Below, one piece after another: positions 54,661-64,000 of a DNA stretch of 64,000 bases. Source of the stretch: Pachyseris speciosa. Taxonomy: Eukaryota > Cnidaria > Anthozoa > Scleractinia > Pachyseridae. The notes below the pieces were generated by a model that was given only the letters and a program-made list of their open reading frames with translations, made no database searches and had not been told where the DNA came from. Where the stretch lies: positions 517,501 to 581,500 of the forward strand of contig JAEMWC010000459.1 in the NCBI GenBank assembly GCA_016490735.1, in the 5' to 3' direction. Both the position numbers and the translations under genes were made by a program. The stretch's first letter is position 1, and each line of letters begins with the position of its first letter.

Positions 54661-57038
54661 CAAAATTGACAAGATCTGTTGCTGTGTGCTGCTCACTAGT
54701 TTTTGTTTAAAACATTTTAAAAAATTGTTCAGAGAACTTGAAATAAGATAGTTGGTCCATCATAGACACTTTGATTTCTTGGTTGTCAGCTACGAAGAAT
54801 GACCCAGGGAAAGTAGATTCCTTGTTGAATGGCTCTAGCCACAAACCTTTGAAGTAAATCGCATTTATCGGGGTCAGCCTTGTGAGTGTATTCAGCATTC
54901 CAGGGAGAATCAGGTCTTTGATCTTGTCGTTTGTTTTCTGTTCTACCCATTGGTTGATCTCTTCCCTCACTTGCTCGGCATGGAACTTGAAGTCAGTCAG
55001 GCCGACTTCAGCGTTATAAACCTCGCGAGTTCCATTTTTGAAGGTTTCTAGGGCTTCAAAAGTCTTCTCAATGAAAATTTTGTTTGCTGTGAGCAGCTTG
55101 GTGTTGTTGTCGCTTGTTGCGTTCAAGCTTGACAGAAGCTTTTTCATGTTGTTGTCGAAGTCTGGTTTCGAGACAGAATCGACGTGGAGAACTCTTTCTA
55201 TTTCCTCGGCAGTTTTTCCCTTCGCTCCTAAACAAATCATCGCAAGAGCTATAAACAGACTTGCAGGGGAATAGAAAAGATTCTCAGTGGCAAGACTGGG
55301 CTCATTTCCCAGGGACTTCTGAAGATCAAGGGCGAATCTGTTGGAAGCTTCGGCGATAAACCCACTTGCAATTGTATGGACCATGTTGTTCACTTTTGGT
55401 AACAATCGTTAGCACTGGTTCTCTCGCGTCTTCTGGGGAAATCGTCGTTCAAAGTGAGACCTCTTGAGTTCAACGACCTCTTCTTATTTCACAGCTTCTA
55501 TTGTCTTTAGGACAAGCACCATTTTTGATCATTTGCCCTTACTTTAACCAATCGTTTTCCCTTTTTTCGAGGGGTAGTTGACGTGGGAGTAGCTAGAGGT
55601 TACCCTGTGAGTATTGGTTTCTACACCGGATGCTCGTTTATCGTCCGGTAAAGAAAGCTCTGCTTGCAGGGTAACATCTTGTTTTGTTTACTCAATTATA
55701 TGAAATATAATAGTCCGGACGTCATATATTTTTTATAATTGTTAGGTAGCTTTTGCCTTAGCCCTTTATTTTCTTTCTGTTAAGTATTCGTTATGTCTAG
55801 TTTTGTTGAATTGTACTTTTCACTTTTACATTGTACATTAATTAACTGTTTGCATGTAAATTTTGGCCAGTGTACAAGTTTGTGAGTTCAAAAATCGTAG
55901 CTTACGTAGCAGGTGTAAGCGGCGGAGAAAGGAATGGGAGATCAACGTCGAGCTTTTTGCTGGTTCTGGCTGTTTGCCTGTTTTCTAATTGTCACATCCG
56001 TCTTGTAAGTTTCGTCAGTTCAAGTAATTAAAGTGAACGGTCACGTTTCTGGTCGCAAGAATGAAAGTGTATGGTCAACAACAGGAGATTCCAGACAAAA
56101 TCAACTAAGGATACTGGTCGATGCTGCACGTCCACAAAGATAAAACGGATTGTATAAATCGCTGGTAGATGCCACTGTGACAGACAGTAACTGCACTCTT
56201 CGTCGCTCGCATTACAAGTATGAGTGCTTCCTTTCAGCACGTGCCGTAAAATAAGTGCGACCCCTCGTTTCTCAACCTTGCCAATTTTCAGTGAATTTTT
56301 ATCCCGGTTGCCAAAATTTCGCCAATCTTCAAAAACACCGAGGTGCTGCCTCGGAGGCGACCAAAATTTGGCAAAGCAGATGATTTTGTTTTTACCACAA
56401 TTAAGCTGTCATTTACTGTCGTCATTTTAATGTTTTGCGAAAATTCTATGGTTTTGTGCGCACCGAGGCGGGACAAACCTCGTCCTTCTACATCTTTTCA
56501 AAGATAAGTTTATATATCACAGTATTCGGCATATGGGTGCCAGGAGACCATAGAAGGTTTCGTAAACGGCGCGTCTAATCAGCCTATTCAAACGACATAT
56601 GCGTCTTCTGTAACCGGCAACTATTTACGTACGGAAAAAACTGTTGATAGTCCATCAACAGTACTAAATTGCAGTGTAGTTTTCTTGGGATGAAAGAGAA
56701 AATTCACGGAATAGCCGAAAGCCGCAAAAATAATCACATAACGGCGATGCTGGTGTAAAAGCGCGCAGAGGGAGGGGCATTTTACCCAGCTGGCTAGGAT
56801 TGATGTCATTGTCAATCAAAGGAGTTTTGGAAATGCAACTTACGTTCTAATTCACTACGTTCAAACGAACGTAAATTATTTACCACTTAAATATCCGCAA
56901 AAACAGGTACAACGAAGCATGGGTGGATCGCATGCGGACCCTAACACTTTTATTACCCTTTGTTTGTCTTGTTTTGTTTTGTTTTTGTTTCTTTTTTACA
57001 AAGATACATTACAAGAGAATAATATAATGGACAATAAT

Positions 57039-57965
57039 CTAAATTCCTAGGTATTTTGTTACTCGTAAACGGCTACACTGTGGTTCTAATACGTACATGT
57101 CCTTAGCCTCGTCACTTTTCCAGCGTCCGTGAAGCTTTAGCAACCTTTCAGAAACGTTACGCGAGGGGTCGTTAGTAACAACAGAGGTTATCCCACCAGA
57201 ACGTAGACTATGGAGGCCGTAATCTTTAGGTTCATATCCCACATCCTGTAAAGCGTCCTTGAATATCTCCCTACAACGGGTATAAGATAATTTGCCATTT
57301 CTAAGAGTATACCCTAACTTCTTCTTCGTTAACGGCCTGAACAAGGGTAACTGGCTAGATAGGTCAATATCGGCTGCTTGGATATACCTACGCAAAACCG
57401 CCACAGGACAATAATTACTCTCTAACTTAGAGATATACACATAGTTCCCCTCCCTATACACATCTGTTTTACTCTTTGGTACAAATACTTTAACAAACTC
57501 CTCGTGAAAGAATAAGTGGTTGGGCTGAATGTTAGCTAATTCATTAAATCCAGCGAAACCTAAAGAGATTACTGCCGCAATACGTAAGTCCTTCAAAGAA
57601 GCGCCTTCAGCACCAAATCTGTCGATAATACTTTTAACGACGTCAGCATCAACGGGCTTCTTCTTGCTAACTGGAAGGCTCCTTGTTCTCTTGGTACACT
57701 CAACCATGCTTCTGCAGCAGGTGTTATCTAAAGGATTAGGGCCGTTTTCAGGTGAGAAAGAATGGAGCCATTTGAGTGCCGCATAGACCAAGACCACTGA
57801 GGCGGGGGACCTAAGCTGTCGATCTAAGTTAAATAGATAAAGGGCGACCACATGAGCAGTTAAAGGTAACTGAACAGAAATCTGTCTACTCCCACACCAC
57901 ACAAAAAACTTTTTAATTTCGTTGATGTATTTTTTCGCAGTAGAATTAGCCCTAGAGTTAAGCAA
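57039..57965 (-). CDS. Tyrosine recombinase of DIRS-like copy 3, first catalytic Arg missing
   Basis: Open for 308 residues. The N-terminal core-binding part is LNSRANSTAKKYINEIKKFF; the catalytic part has LHSLRSGG (His-x-x-Arg) and LHGRWKSDEAKDMYVLE with the Tyr nucleophile. Where the copy at 28286 has [10 protein letters not shown], this one reads FAGFNELANI, about three residues shorter, so the first Arg of the RHRY set is gone. The frame is open but the enzyme should be inactive. Confidence 0.85.
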   Translation of the reverse strand: MLNSRANSTAKKYINEIKKFFVWCGSRQISVQLPLTAHVVALYLFNLDRQLRSPASVVLVYAALKWLHSFSPENGPNPLDNTCCRSMVECTKRTRSLPVSKKKPVDADVVKSIIDRFGAEGASLKDLRIAAVISLGFAGFNELANIQPNHLFFHEEFVKVFVPKSKTDVYREGNYVYISKLESNYCPVAVLRRYIQAADIDLSSQLPLFRPLTKKKLGYTLRNGKLSYTRCREIFKDALQDVGYEPKDYGLHSLRSGGITSVVTNDPSRNVSERLLKLHGRWKSDEAKDMYVLEPQCSRLRVTKYLGI

Positions 57966-59032
57966 GGCACTAAAGAAGGAATGCCAGGCCTAAGAGCAGA
58001 AGGGAGTAACGTCCAAGCTTTACTTGCTATTACGACCTGCAAGAAGAATTATAAACATAAAGTTTTATAACAAAAGGCAAAGTAATAAATAAACACCTAA
58101 AAAACATATTAAAGGAAAAACTAAACTCTATAATATCGCAATGTAACGGCAACGGAGCATAAATTATCCGCGCCTAAGAATCCTAGAACTCGAAAACAAA
58201 TGCCTGACGCTCGCAGGGATAGATAAACCAGACAAAACACGAAGGCCCTACAAAGGGCGTGCACCGCTAAAGGGGGGATAACGCCAAACTAATAATGTCG
58301 TAAGAAAGACTAGCAAACGTTTACACATGTTCGGCCACATAGTCTAAGGCACAGTGGGTCCCAACTCAGCTCGCGAATATAAAACAGACGGACACAGCTG
58401 CCCTACATAAAGCTCATACAATATGTGAGGGATAAATCAGACCCTCTTGGCCCCTTATGGACCACTCAAATGCTTCAGCTCACACTCCTGTAAGCAATTG
58501 CCACTGCATATGACCAGTGTCATTTCTCTAAGCACATACATCCTCCTCATGACCAGTGTCATACAATTCTAGAAAATCGAACTACAGGGACCCTTGTCAG
58601 CTTACAAACGAAACGCGCGGGAATGTCATTCTTTACAAAAATTCCAGTCTAAGCGCTACAACTTTCCCTGTAAAATTTACAGAGCCCAGGAATGAATTCA
58701 AATTTCTTCCTAAGGTGAGAGCCTCAGATCCATGCTGCATGAAACAGCCTTTCATAAACCGCTTGTATTTCTTGTGAGTAGAGGCCAGAAACTGGACGAA
58801 GGCCATAGTGGTATCACAATAGTAGCCCTCGCCTTCTGTAAACTCAGATAATGGAGGGCGCGAGCAACAAGAGGTACTGGAGGAACCACTAAACAATTTT
58901 CAGACTCTAGATTTTGAACAAAAAAGTCCACCCCAGATGTCGCTGGGTTCCAAAAACGGGAAAAGAATCTTGGCAGTTTCGCACTATAAAAATTAGCAAA
59001 ACAGTCAACTGTGTGCGGACCCTATAATTCTT

Positions 59033-60201
59033 CTAAACGGAGAAACAGTTCGGGAGTAATCTGCCAATCATCAAAGTCAATAAGACGACTGATATAATCT
59101 GCTCTTTCATTTCCGTACGCGGGATCCACTGGACCTCCAAACGAATATTATGCACAGCACAAAATTGGAAAATTTTGACAGCTAGTCTGTGCAGGTCTAA
59201 CTTCATGCTTCCCACTTCTACGATTTTTGCAGCCGACTGACTATCCGTAAACCACTTGACGAGGGAATCCTTCAGAACTGGGGCGAACGACTCGAGAGCA
59301 AAATCAATGGCGGCAAGCTCTCTCCAAGTAGAACTTTTAGAGCATTCGGATGGTTCCCAAAGTCTATGACAGATATGATCCTCGTTAAGGGTAATAATAG
59401 AACCACAGCCAGTGGCACTCGCATCAGAATAAACGAAACGTTGAGGCTTATGGATGAGGAAACATCCCCGGATCTTGAGGGAATTCAAATTTGTTCTCCA
59501 AAAACGCAACTCTTCAATGCAATACTGATCTAATTCAATTTTCTCATCCCAATGGTGGACAGTAAATGTAGACAAAACGCAGTGCCTAGTCATGATTCTG
59601 GAGATATTCCCGGAAACTGGTGATGTAGAAATAATTTGCCCTGGGAAAGAGGCCAGTTTCCTGGCAGAAATAACGAAGCCAGAGTCAACAATACTGTCAA
59701 TAGCACTGAGAATTTTGACAAACCTTCTATCGACGATTTCAATGGTTCCTCGAGCACTGTCCCATGTAAGACCCAACCAATCGATTTGCTGGCAAGGTTC
59801 CCATATCGATTTCTCGTCATTTGTGATAAAACCTGCGTCACTAAGATCGTTTTTCACTGCTTTAGCTATGCTACTACATACTTGGCGATCTCTTTCTATA
59901 GCCCAGCCATCGTCAAGAAAAATAGCAATGCATATGCCTTGATGTCTCCAATGTTTTTCCAAAGGCTTAAGGGTTTGGTGAAAATGGGAGGCGCGGACGA
60001 TAAACCAAAAGGTAAAACTGTAAACACATAAAACTTTGCTAATTTAGAACCATGATGCTCCCAAGAGAAACCGAGGAAGGTTTGATGACCCTCAAAAATT
60101 TCAATATGGTGATATCCGCTCTTCAAGTCAAAACAAAACATAAATGCTTCTGTCATGAAGTAAGACAAGGCAATTTTCCAATCTTCATATTTCACGCGCA
60201 T
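59033..60201 (-). pseudogene. Reverse transcriptase and RNase H of DIRS-like copy 3
   Basis: RT blocks are [35 protein letters not shown] and [14 protein letters not shown] (FLDD active site). RNase H blocks are FVYSDASATGCGSI, WRELAAIDFALESF and VKWFTDSQSAAKIV. A frameshift at about 59120 breaks the IPR-x-NE-ADYISRL continuation, and a further shift separates 59962 from the upstream RT frame. Confidence 0.8.
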
Positions 60202-60206
60202 TTTTC

Positions 60207-60845
60207 TCAGACACTTATTAATGTATCAGTTAAATCAAGAATTAGCCTCATTTTGCCAGTGGCTTGAACGGAAACTGACAAGGGATTGACCACCAAGGGA
60301 GGTTCTACAACTTCAAGAACACGACCCGACTCAACAAGTTCACGTATGGCATCCTCAACAAAGTCAGCATGGGCAAGGGATGATCTGTTGTTTCTAAACA
60401 CTGCTGACTCCGGAAGACTAAGGAAAGGAAGCATATATCCCCACTCTATGACATTGAGAATAAATTTCAAGGTTCCAATGCGTTTCCAAAAATTCAGTTT
60501 TCTTCGAAGATTCCCTTTAACATTTACAAGTGGCGAACGATTAGTCAACTCAAACTCAAACAATCCGCTTTCACGATGTACCTGTGCAATATCCTCAACT
60601 TCCTCTTCAAACACGTCACTGCTTAGGACCGGGTTGGGGTTGCATTCCCTGACTGGGCTTGTTGGAGAGGTAAGAGTATCCGGGGGTAAAACCGGATCCA
60701 CGGTAGACATTTCTGGGACTCGACCAAGCGCTGGTACAGTCTCTTGCCCAGTGGCCGAGCTTGAAGCATCTGAAGCATCGCGCGCGATCCATGTAAGCCT
60801 CTCTGCCGCCTGGAAATAAATGAAAACAAAGGCAGTATCAGGCAA
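60207..60845 (-). pseudogene. N-terminal RT region of DIRS-like copy 3
   Basis: An open frame ending FVEDAIRELVESGRVLEVVE and GKMRLILDLTDTL, the start of the DIRS RT domain (LDL-x-x-x-N position). A frameshift at 60207 separates it from the MRVKYEDWKIAL block. The upstream Ser/Pro/Glu-rich part may be a leftover of gag or a linker. Confidence 0.65.
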
Positions 60846-61129
60846 TGGATAAACAGGAACAGAAAAATAGGAACATATCTGAAAAGACGATGGGCGGGCG
60901 GGTTAAACTCGGGTGAAATAGGAAACTTGAACCGGCTCGAAGGATAAAAAGTGTAGGGCTGCAAGCGAGAGAGATCGAACTAAACCGCCGTAAAGTATAA
61001 ATAGAAAGAAACGACCAATCACGACTTCGCAATTAGCGTCCTCCGACACCTGACAGAAAAATTCCAGTGAGGTATGTGACGCTAAATACCAGCGGAAAAT
61101 GTATCTTCGTTTAATGCGTCCAAGGCAAA

Positions 61130-61499
61130 AATTGGAAGTTGAAAACTGTCCACCCAAAGTTTGACCGCCAAAAATTAGAAGATACCTAAAATTCGCTTAC
61201 TGCGACCCGGCCCTTAGCCTCCTTACGCAGACGCTCTTTGGGTTCGTCACGCCTGACGAGACCAAAGACGTCTGCAGCGTTAGAGGTTACCTGGCCCCCC
61301 GCCTCCCCCCCCGGTACTCCCCTATATGGCCTATACGGGGTCGTGCCGCTGGATAGGGTATAGTTTTTGGCTCCTCCGCCCTAAACCGGGTATATAATTT
61401 CAAGCGAGTTGTCCTGAAAAGGGTCTGGACCCGTCCTAGACAGGGTATTGTTACAAGAATGTCGTCGACTATTTAGCCACTCGCGCCGCAACAAAAAAT
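61130..61499. repeat. Right end of duplication unit B
   Basis: Matches 51408-51803, including the CCTTACGCAGACGCTC...GACGTCTGCAGCG foldback and the ATGGCCTATACGGG block. The C-run is shorter here than at 51590-51606. Confidence 0.85.
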
Positions 61500-61868
61500 T
61501 TCATTGCTCAGGAGGGTATAAAGGTCGCTAAATTGAACCATATTGAAGCACACTTTCAATAATTCTTCATTCCATGCAATTACACACCGTTCTGGGTTTA
61601 AGTATTCCAGCATTCCACCGTTCTGGGTTTAAGTACTTGCCGTCATCTCAGATTACTTATAATGTGAAAGAATGGTTGTGGGAAAAGTCAAATTGGTTTG
61701 AAAATTTCAGAACTAATACCAATGTTTTCCCACAACATGTTTGCATTAATTTTGTCCCTTGGGTATCCCATAATATTAATTTTTTGTCCACATAATAGAA
61801 TTCAAGATGGCCGTCGTATCTGGAAAAGGGTCTATTATTGATATTAATCATTAGTATATACTAAAACA

Positions 61869-62081
61869 GTGGATAGCGTTGAAGGTGCGAGTTTCGTGCT
61901 CCCTTGTGTGATTTTTGAAAAAATGACGTCCCGGTTTGCATTCGTGACAAGCAAAGAAATCATCCAAATTAATGACGAAGCAGTCCCTGAAAACACAATG
62001 AAAGCGACTAAATTTGGTTTGGCCTTGTTTAAAGATATGGTTTATGTTTTTAACCCGAAGTTTATCGATAAAAACCAGTGA
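61869..62081 (+). pseudogene. Fragment of DUF3504-like (crypton-derived type) N-terminus
   Basis: From ATG 61923 the frame reads MTSRFAFVTSKEIIQINDEA, then VPENTMKATKFGLALFKD, and stops after NPKFIDKNQ. The S-RF...VPENTxKATKFGLxxFKD pattern is typical of the N-terminal segment of cnidarian KIAA1958/QRICH1-like proteins. The rest of that protein is absent. AGTATATACTAAAACA occurs just before it and, inverted and palindromic, at 62285-62300. Confidence 0.45.
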
Positions 62082-62407
62082 GAAAGGTTTTGTTTACAAA
62101 TGCAATTTAATCTTGCATAACCTCACTTGTTCACTTGAAAACCAAAGTTGAATGATATCTTTTACAGAATGGAGAATGGTTTCAAATAATGTTTCAGTCC
62201 TTTGCGCGCAGGAAAATTTTGCGATCGTTGCTGGAATATATGAATTAAAATCAATTTTCTGTGGCGTATATTATCTCACTGTTTTAGTATATACTAAAAC
62301 AACTATTCGCCTCAGTGTCGGTGGCTCGCCGCTTTGTGGCTCGGTAAATATCCACCACTAGCCACCTCCACTTCGGTGTATAGTTTTTAAATATTGGAAG
62401 TCAGAGA

Positions 62408-62491
62408 ATGATTTGGGAAGCTTCTATTGAAACTCCTGGTGTCATAAACAAATATCGTGATGATGTACAGTTGTATGTAGAGAGTTTGACA
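62408..62491 (+). CDS. Possible internal exon of the right-end gene
   Basis: An open frame with ASIETPGVINKYRDDVQLYV, then ESLTRIPAHVEP. The right boundary is uncertain: ATT|GTATTG near 62524 would join in phase 0 to the next exon but is a weak donor. I recognise no domain. Confidence 0.3.
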
Positions 62492-62582
62492 AGGATCCCA
62501 GCTCATGTGGAGCCTTGTATTGTATTGAATTTTTGCAAGTTTAAATTTTTTGTCAACTATAGTGTATTTCTCATTTCCTCAG

Positions 62583-62780
62583 GTTCGGTCTGAGCTGTGG
62601 CACATACTTGGGGATAACTGTGTGATAGGAGCTGAAGACCGTTTAGTCAGTGGTCTCGGAGTCATTCTGAATCTAGGCGGCGAGAAATTGACGAACACAG
62701 AAGTGGTTGATGCAATAAAATTCATTCAGCAGCGGACCAAAAGAAAAAGTAGCAGCCGAGATGTGTTTAAATTTCAAGAT
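62583..62780 (+). CDS. Exon of an unrecognised plus-strand gene
   Basis: Exactly 66 codons between a TTTCCTCAG acceptor and a GTGAGT donor, phase 0 on both sides. It encodes VRSELWHILGDNCVIGAEDR, LVSGLGVILNLGGEKLTNTE and a Lys/Arg-rich end RTKRKSSSRDVFKFQD. The open frame, strong splice sites and joined terminal exon make it very likely real. Function unknown. Confidence 0.65.
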
Positions 62781-63351
62781 GTGAGTATATATTATTATTA
62801 TTATGGCATAAGGTTTCATTATTTCATTTGTATACATTGCAGGTTACATCCAGGTATAATATTATACATACACCAAGGGAATATATATAACCAGTCATGT
62901 AATGGAATTAAGGCATTTTCCATGTTCTGCAAAATATGTGCAGTTCCCAACAATGCTATTTTCTGAAGTATCTTAAGGTACTCGCTCACTCCCCTTTTTG
63001 AACACCCCAAGTGCTCCAGTTACCACTGGTACAGTTCTAGTTTTCATCACCCTTCTAGATACTTCGATTTCCAGGTCTTTGTATTTTGAAAGCTTATTAT
63101 TATTATCCTGGCCATTCCCAATAGCGTAGTTTTCTGTAACAGTCCAATTCTAACCCTAATCGCCAGTTTTTCAATCCATTGTTTAAGTTTCTTTTAACAC
63201 TTCCAAGGGCCCCTACAACAATCAGTGCCACATCCATGTTTTTCATACCCCACATTCTTCTACTTTCTCCCTTCAAATCCTGATATTTTTCAACTTTTCA
63301 AATTCCTTTTCATGTACCTTACTGTTTCCCCAGGAATGATGATGTCCACAA

Positions 63352-63592
63352 TAGCCCATTTTACAGTTGTAGGCTCAGTGACCTGGCCTTTGAGTGGAAG
63401 CGAGGCTGGAGGTGACCTTGTTTTGATACAAACCTCTCTGTCTTTCTTATGCAAATGTGGACTAGTTAGCTTAAGAAAAACATGATTAGCATGAGAAAAG
63501 CAGTAAGGTCTGTATCAAAACAAGGTCACCGCCAGCCTCACTTCTACTGAAAGGCCAGGTCACTGAGAACACAACTGTAAAATGGGCTATTA
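63352..63592. mobile_element. Foldback MITE in the intron of the right-end gene
   Basis: Arms of about 85 bp: AATAGCCCATTTTACAGTTG with GTGACCTGGCCTTT, and their complement on the right. The centre includes ATGCAAATGTGGACTAG. An ATT microsatellite follows at 63617-63665. Confidence 0.8.
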
Positions 63593-63624
63593 CACATTAA
63601 TTTTGGTCTCCTTAATATTATTAA

Positions 63625-63664
<40 letters not shown>

Positions 63665-63893
63665 TATTATCATTTTTATTCAACCATAATTGTATTGCAG
63701 AACAAGCTCAAAATTATTCATAATGGCTTATTTTATTGTTTCCATACATGCATGTCACAACTTGTGGTTGTCTTCTCAAGACACTGTTTTCCAACCATGG
63801 TGTAATTTATTACATGTATGTGGCCAATGATTGGAGCAATGTCTTGGTATTTTTATTTTGATAACTAATGTATCTCTTCTCTCTTCTTTTCAG

Positions 63894-63959
63894 CCGACAA
63901 CACCACCAGACAAGCTGTTTAAGGACAATAGCGTGTGGAATTTTTCTTTGTCTGCATAG
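63894..63959 (+). CDS. Terminal exon of the same unrecognised gene
   Basis: A TTCTTTTCAG acceptor, then PTTPPDKLFKDNSVWNFSLS and a final Ala before TAG at 63957-63959. It joins exon 62583-62780 in phase 0. The intron between them (62781-63893) holds a MITE and an ATT microsatellite. Confidence 0.55.
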   Translation, partial: PTTPPDKLFKDNSVWNFSLSA

Positions 63960-64000
63960 GAACTAGCAAGGAAGTTGACCAAGTTTTTGTCTGTGGAGAA

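Larger units (their letters stand above)
54284..54727. mobile_element. 444 bp inverted insertion in serpin 3, Penelope-like by inference
   Basis: The arms of about 110-125 bp are inverted (AAACAAAAACTAGTGAGCAG at the left, complement at the right). Each arm carries a hammerhead-like motif. The host sequence AGAGAACTTGAAATAAGATA... is repeated for 38 bp on both sides (54246-54283 and 54731-54768). Long variable target duplications, inverted pseudo-LTRs and hammerheads together are features of Penelope-like elements. No reverse transcriptase is present. The centre holds a perfect GTCACGATTTAACGTTAAAT-type palindrome (54424-54465). Confidence 0.65.
54085..55405 (-). pseudogene. Serpin 3 pseudogene, interrupted and 3' truncated
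   Basis: The N-terminal part (55405-54731) is open from MLPKVNNMVHT to about residue 221 (SYFKFSE) and almost identical to serpin 2. It is cut by a 444 bp insertion at 54284-54727, after which the frame resumes at 54283-54085 with the LEIPYVGRKL-like region and ends near the DLDSS position. The last third, including the reactive loop, is absent because the duplication ended there. It therefore cannot make an inhibitor. Confidence 0.95.
56841..61103 (-). mobile_element. DIRS-like tyrosine-recombinase retroelement copy 3
   Basis: A 4.26 kb insertion with RT, RNase H and recombinase in order on the minus strand. The ends match blocks A (TACATTTTCCGCTGGTATTT at 61103) and B (TTAGAACGTAA at 56841) of the copies at 25467-29615. 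Comparison with 51382-51410 shows insertion without target duplication, as expected for recombinase-driven integration. Gag is missing and the coding frames have several breaks, so it is dead. Confidence 0.85.
54085..61499. repeat. Segmental duplication, unit B, broken by two insertions
   Basis: Copy of 49115-51803. It is interrupted at 54284-54727 (hammerhead-bearing insertion with 38 bp repeated flank) and at 56841-61103 (DIRS-like element). After the second insertion it resumes with CCAAGGCAAAAATTGGAAGT. The promoter region of serpin 2 is preserved here upstream of the pseudogene. Confidence 0.9.

Overview
The window is eukaryotic. It has spliced genes with GT-AG introns, intron-rich AT-biased DNA, and a dense, nested load of DNA transposons, tyrosine-recombinase (DIRS-like) retroelements, SINE/LINE remnants and foldback MITEs. 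The gene set (an animal XPC, clade-B-like serpins) and the repeat style suggest an anthozoan cnidarian, probably a stony coral. That assignment is inferred from impression; no search was run.

Positions 554-39200 (minus strand) hold one gene, the nucleotide-excision-repair damage sensor XPC. I traced 26 coding exons by splice sites, reading phase and collinearity with XPC/Rad4; the last exon lies off the left edge. All joins keep phase except exon 3, which needs one extra base. The 38.6 kb span is mostly introns filled with mobile DNA. Intron 7 holds a 2.5 kb composite element with telomere-like repeats. Intron 4 (12.75 kb) holds an hAT-like remnant with a 6.26 kb TTAA-flanked (Kolobok-like) element inside it, followed by a tandem pair of damaged DIRS-like elements. 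Intron 3 holds a 4.6 kb inverted-repeat element with a second one nested in it.

Positions 41592-56840 hold three serpin loci on the minus strand: two intact single-exon genes (Met-Ser and Leu-Ser at the predicted scissile bond) and one pseudogene. The second gene with its upstream DNA (49115-51803) was duplicated to 54085-61499. The duplicate was then broken by a 444 bp insertion carrying two inverted hammerhead-ribozyme-like motifs (Penelope-like by inference) and by a 4.26 kb DIRS-like element. The unbroken copy supplies the empty site for the second insertion.

Positions 61500-64000 hold a short fragment resembling the N-terminus of cnidarian DUF3504-type proteins, then the last exons of a plus-strand gene I do not recognise. 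Stretches without genes (39300-41100, 43400-48700, 51804-53800) hold MITEs, a tRNA-like SINE and otherwise nothing I can name.
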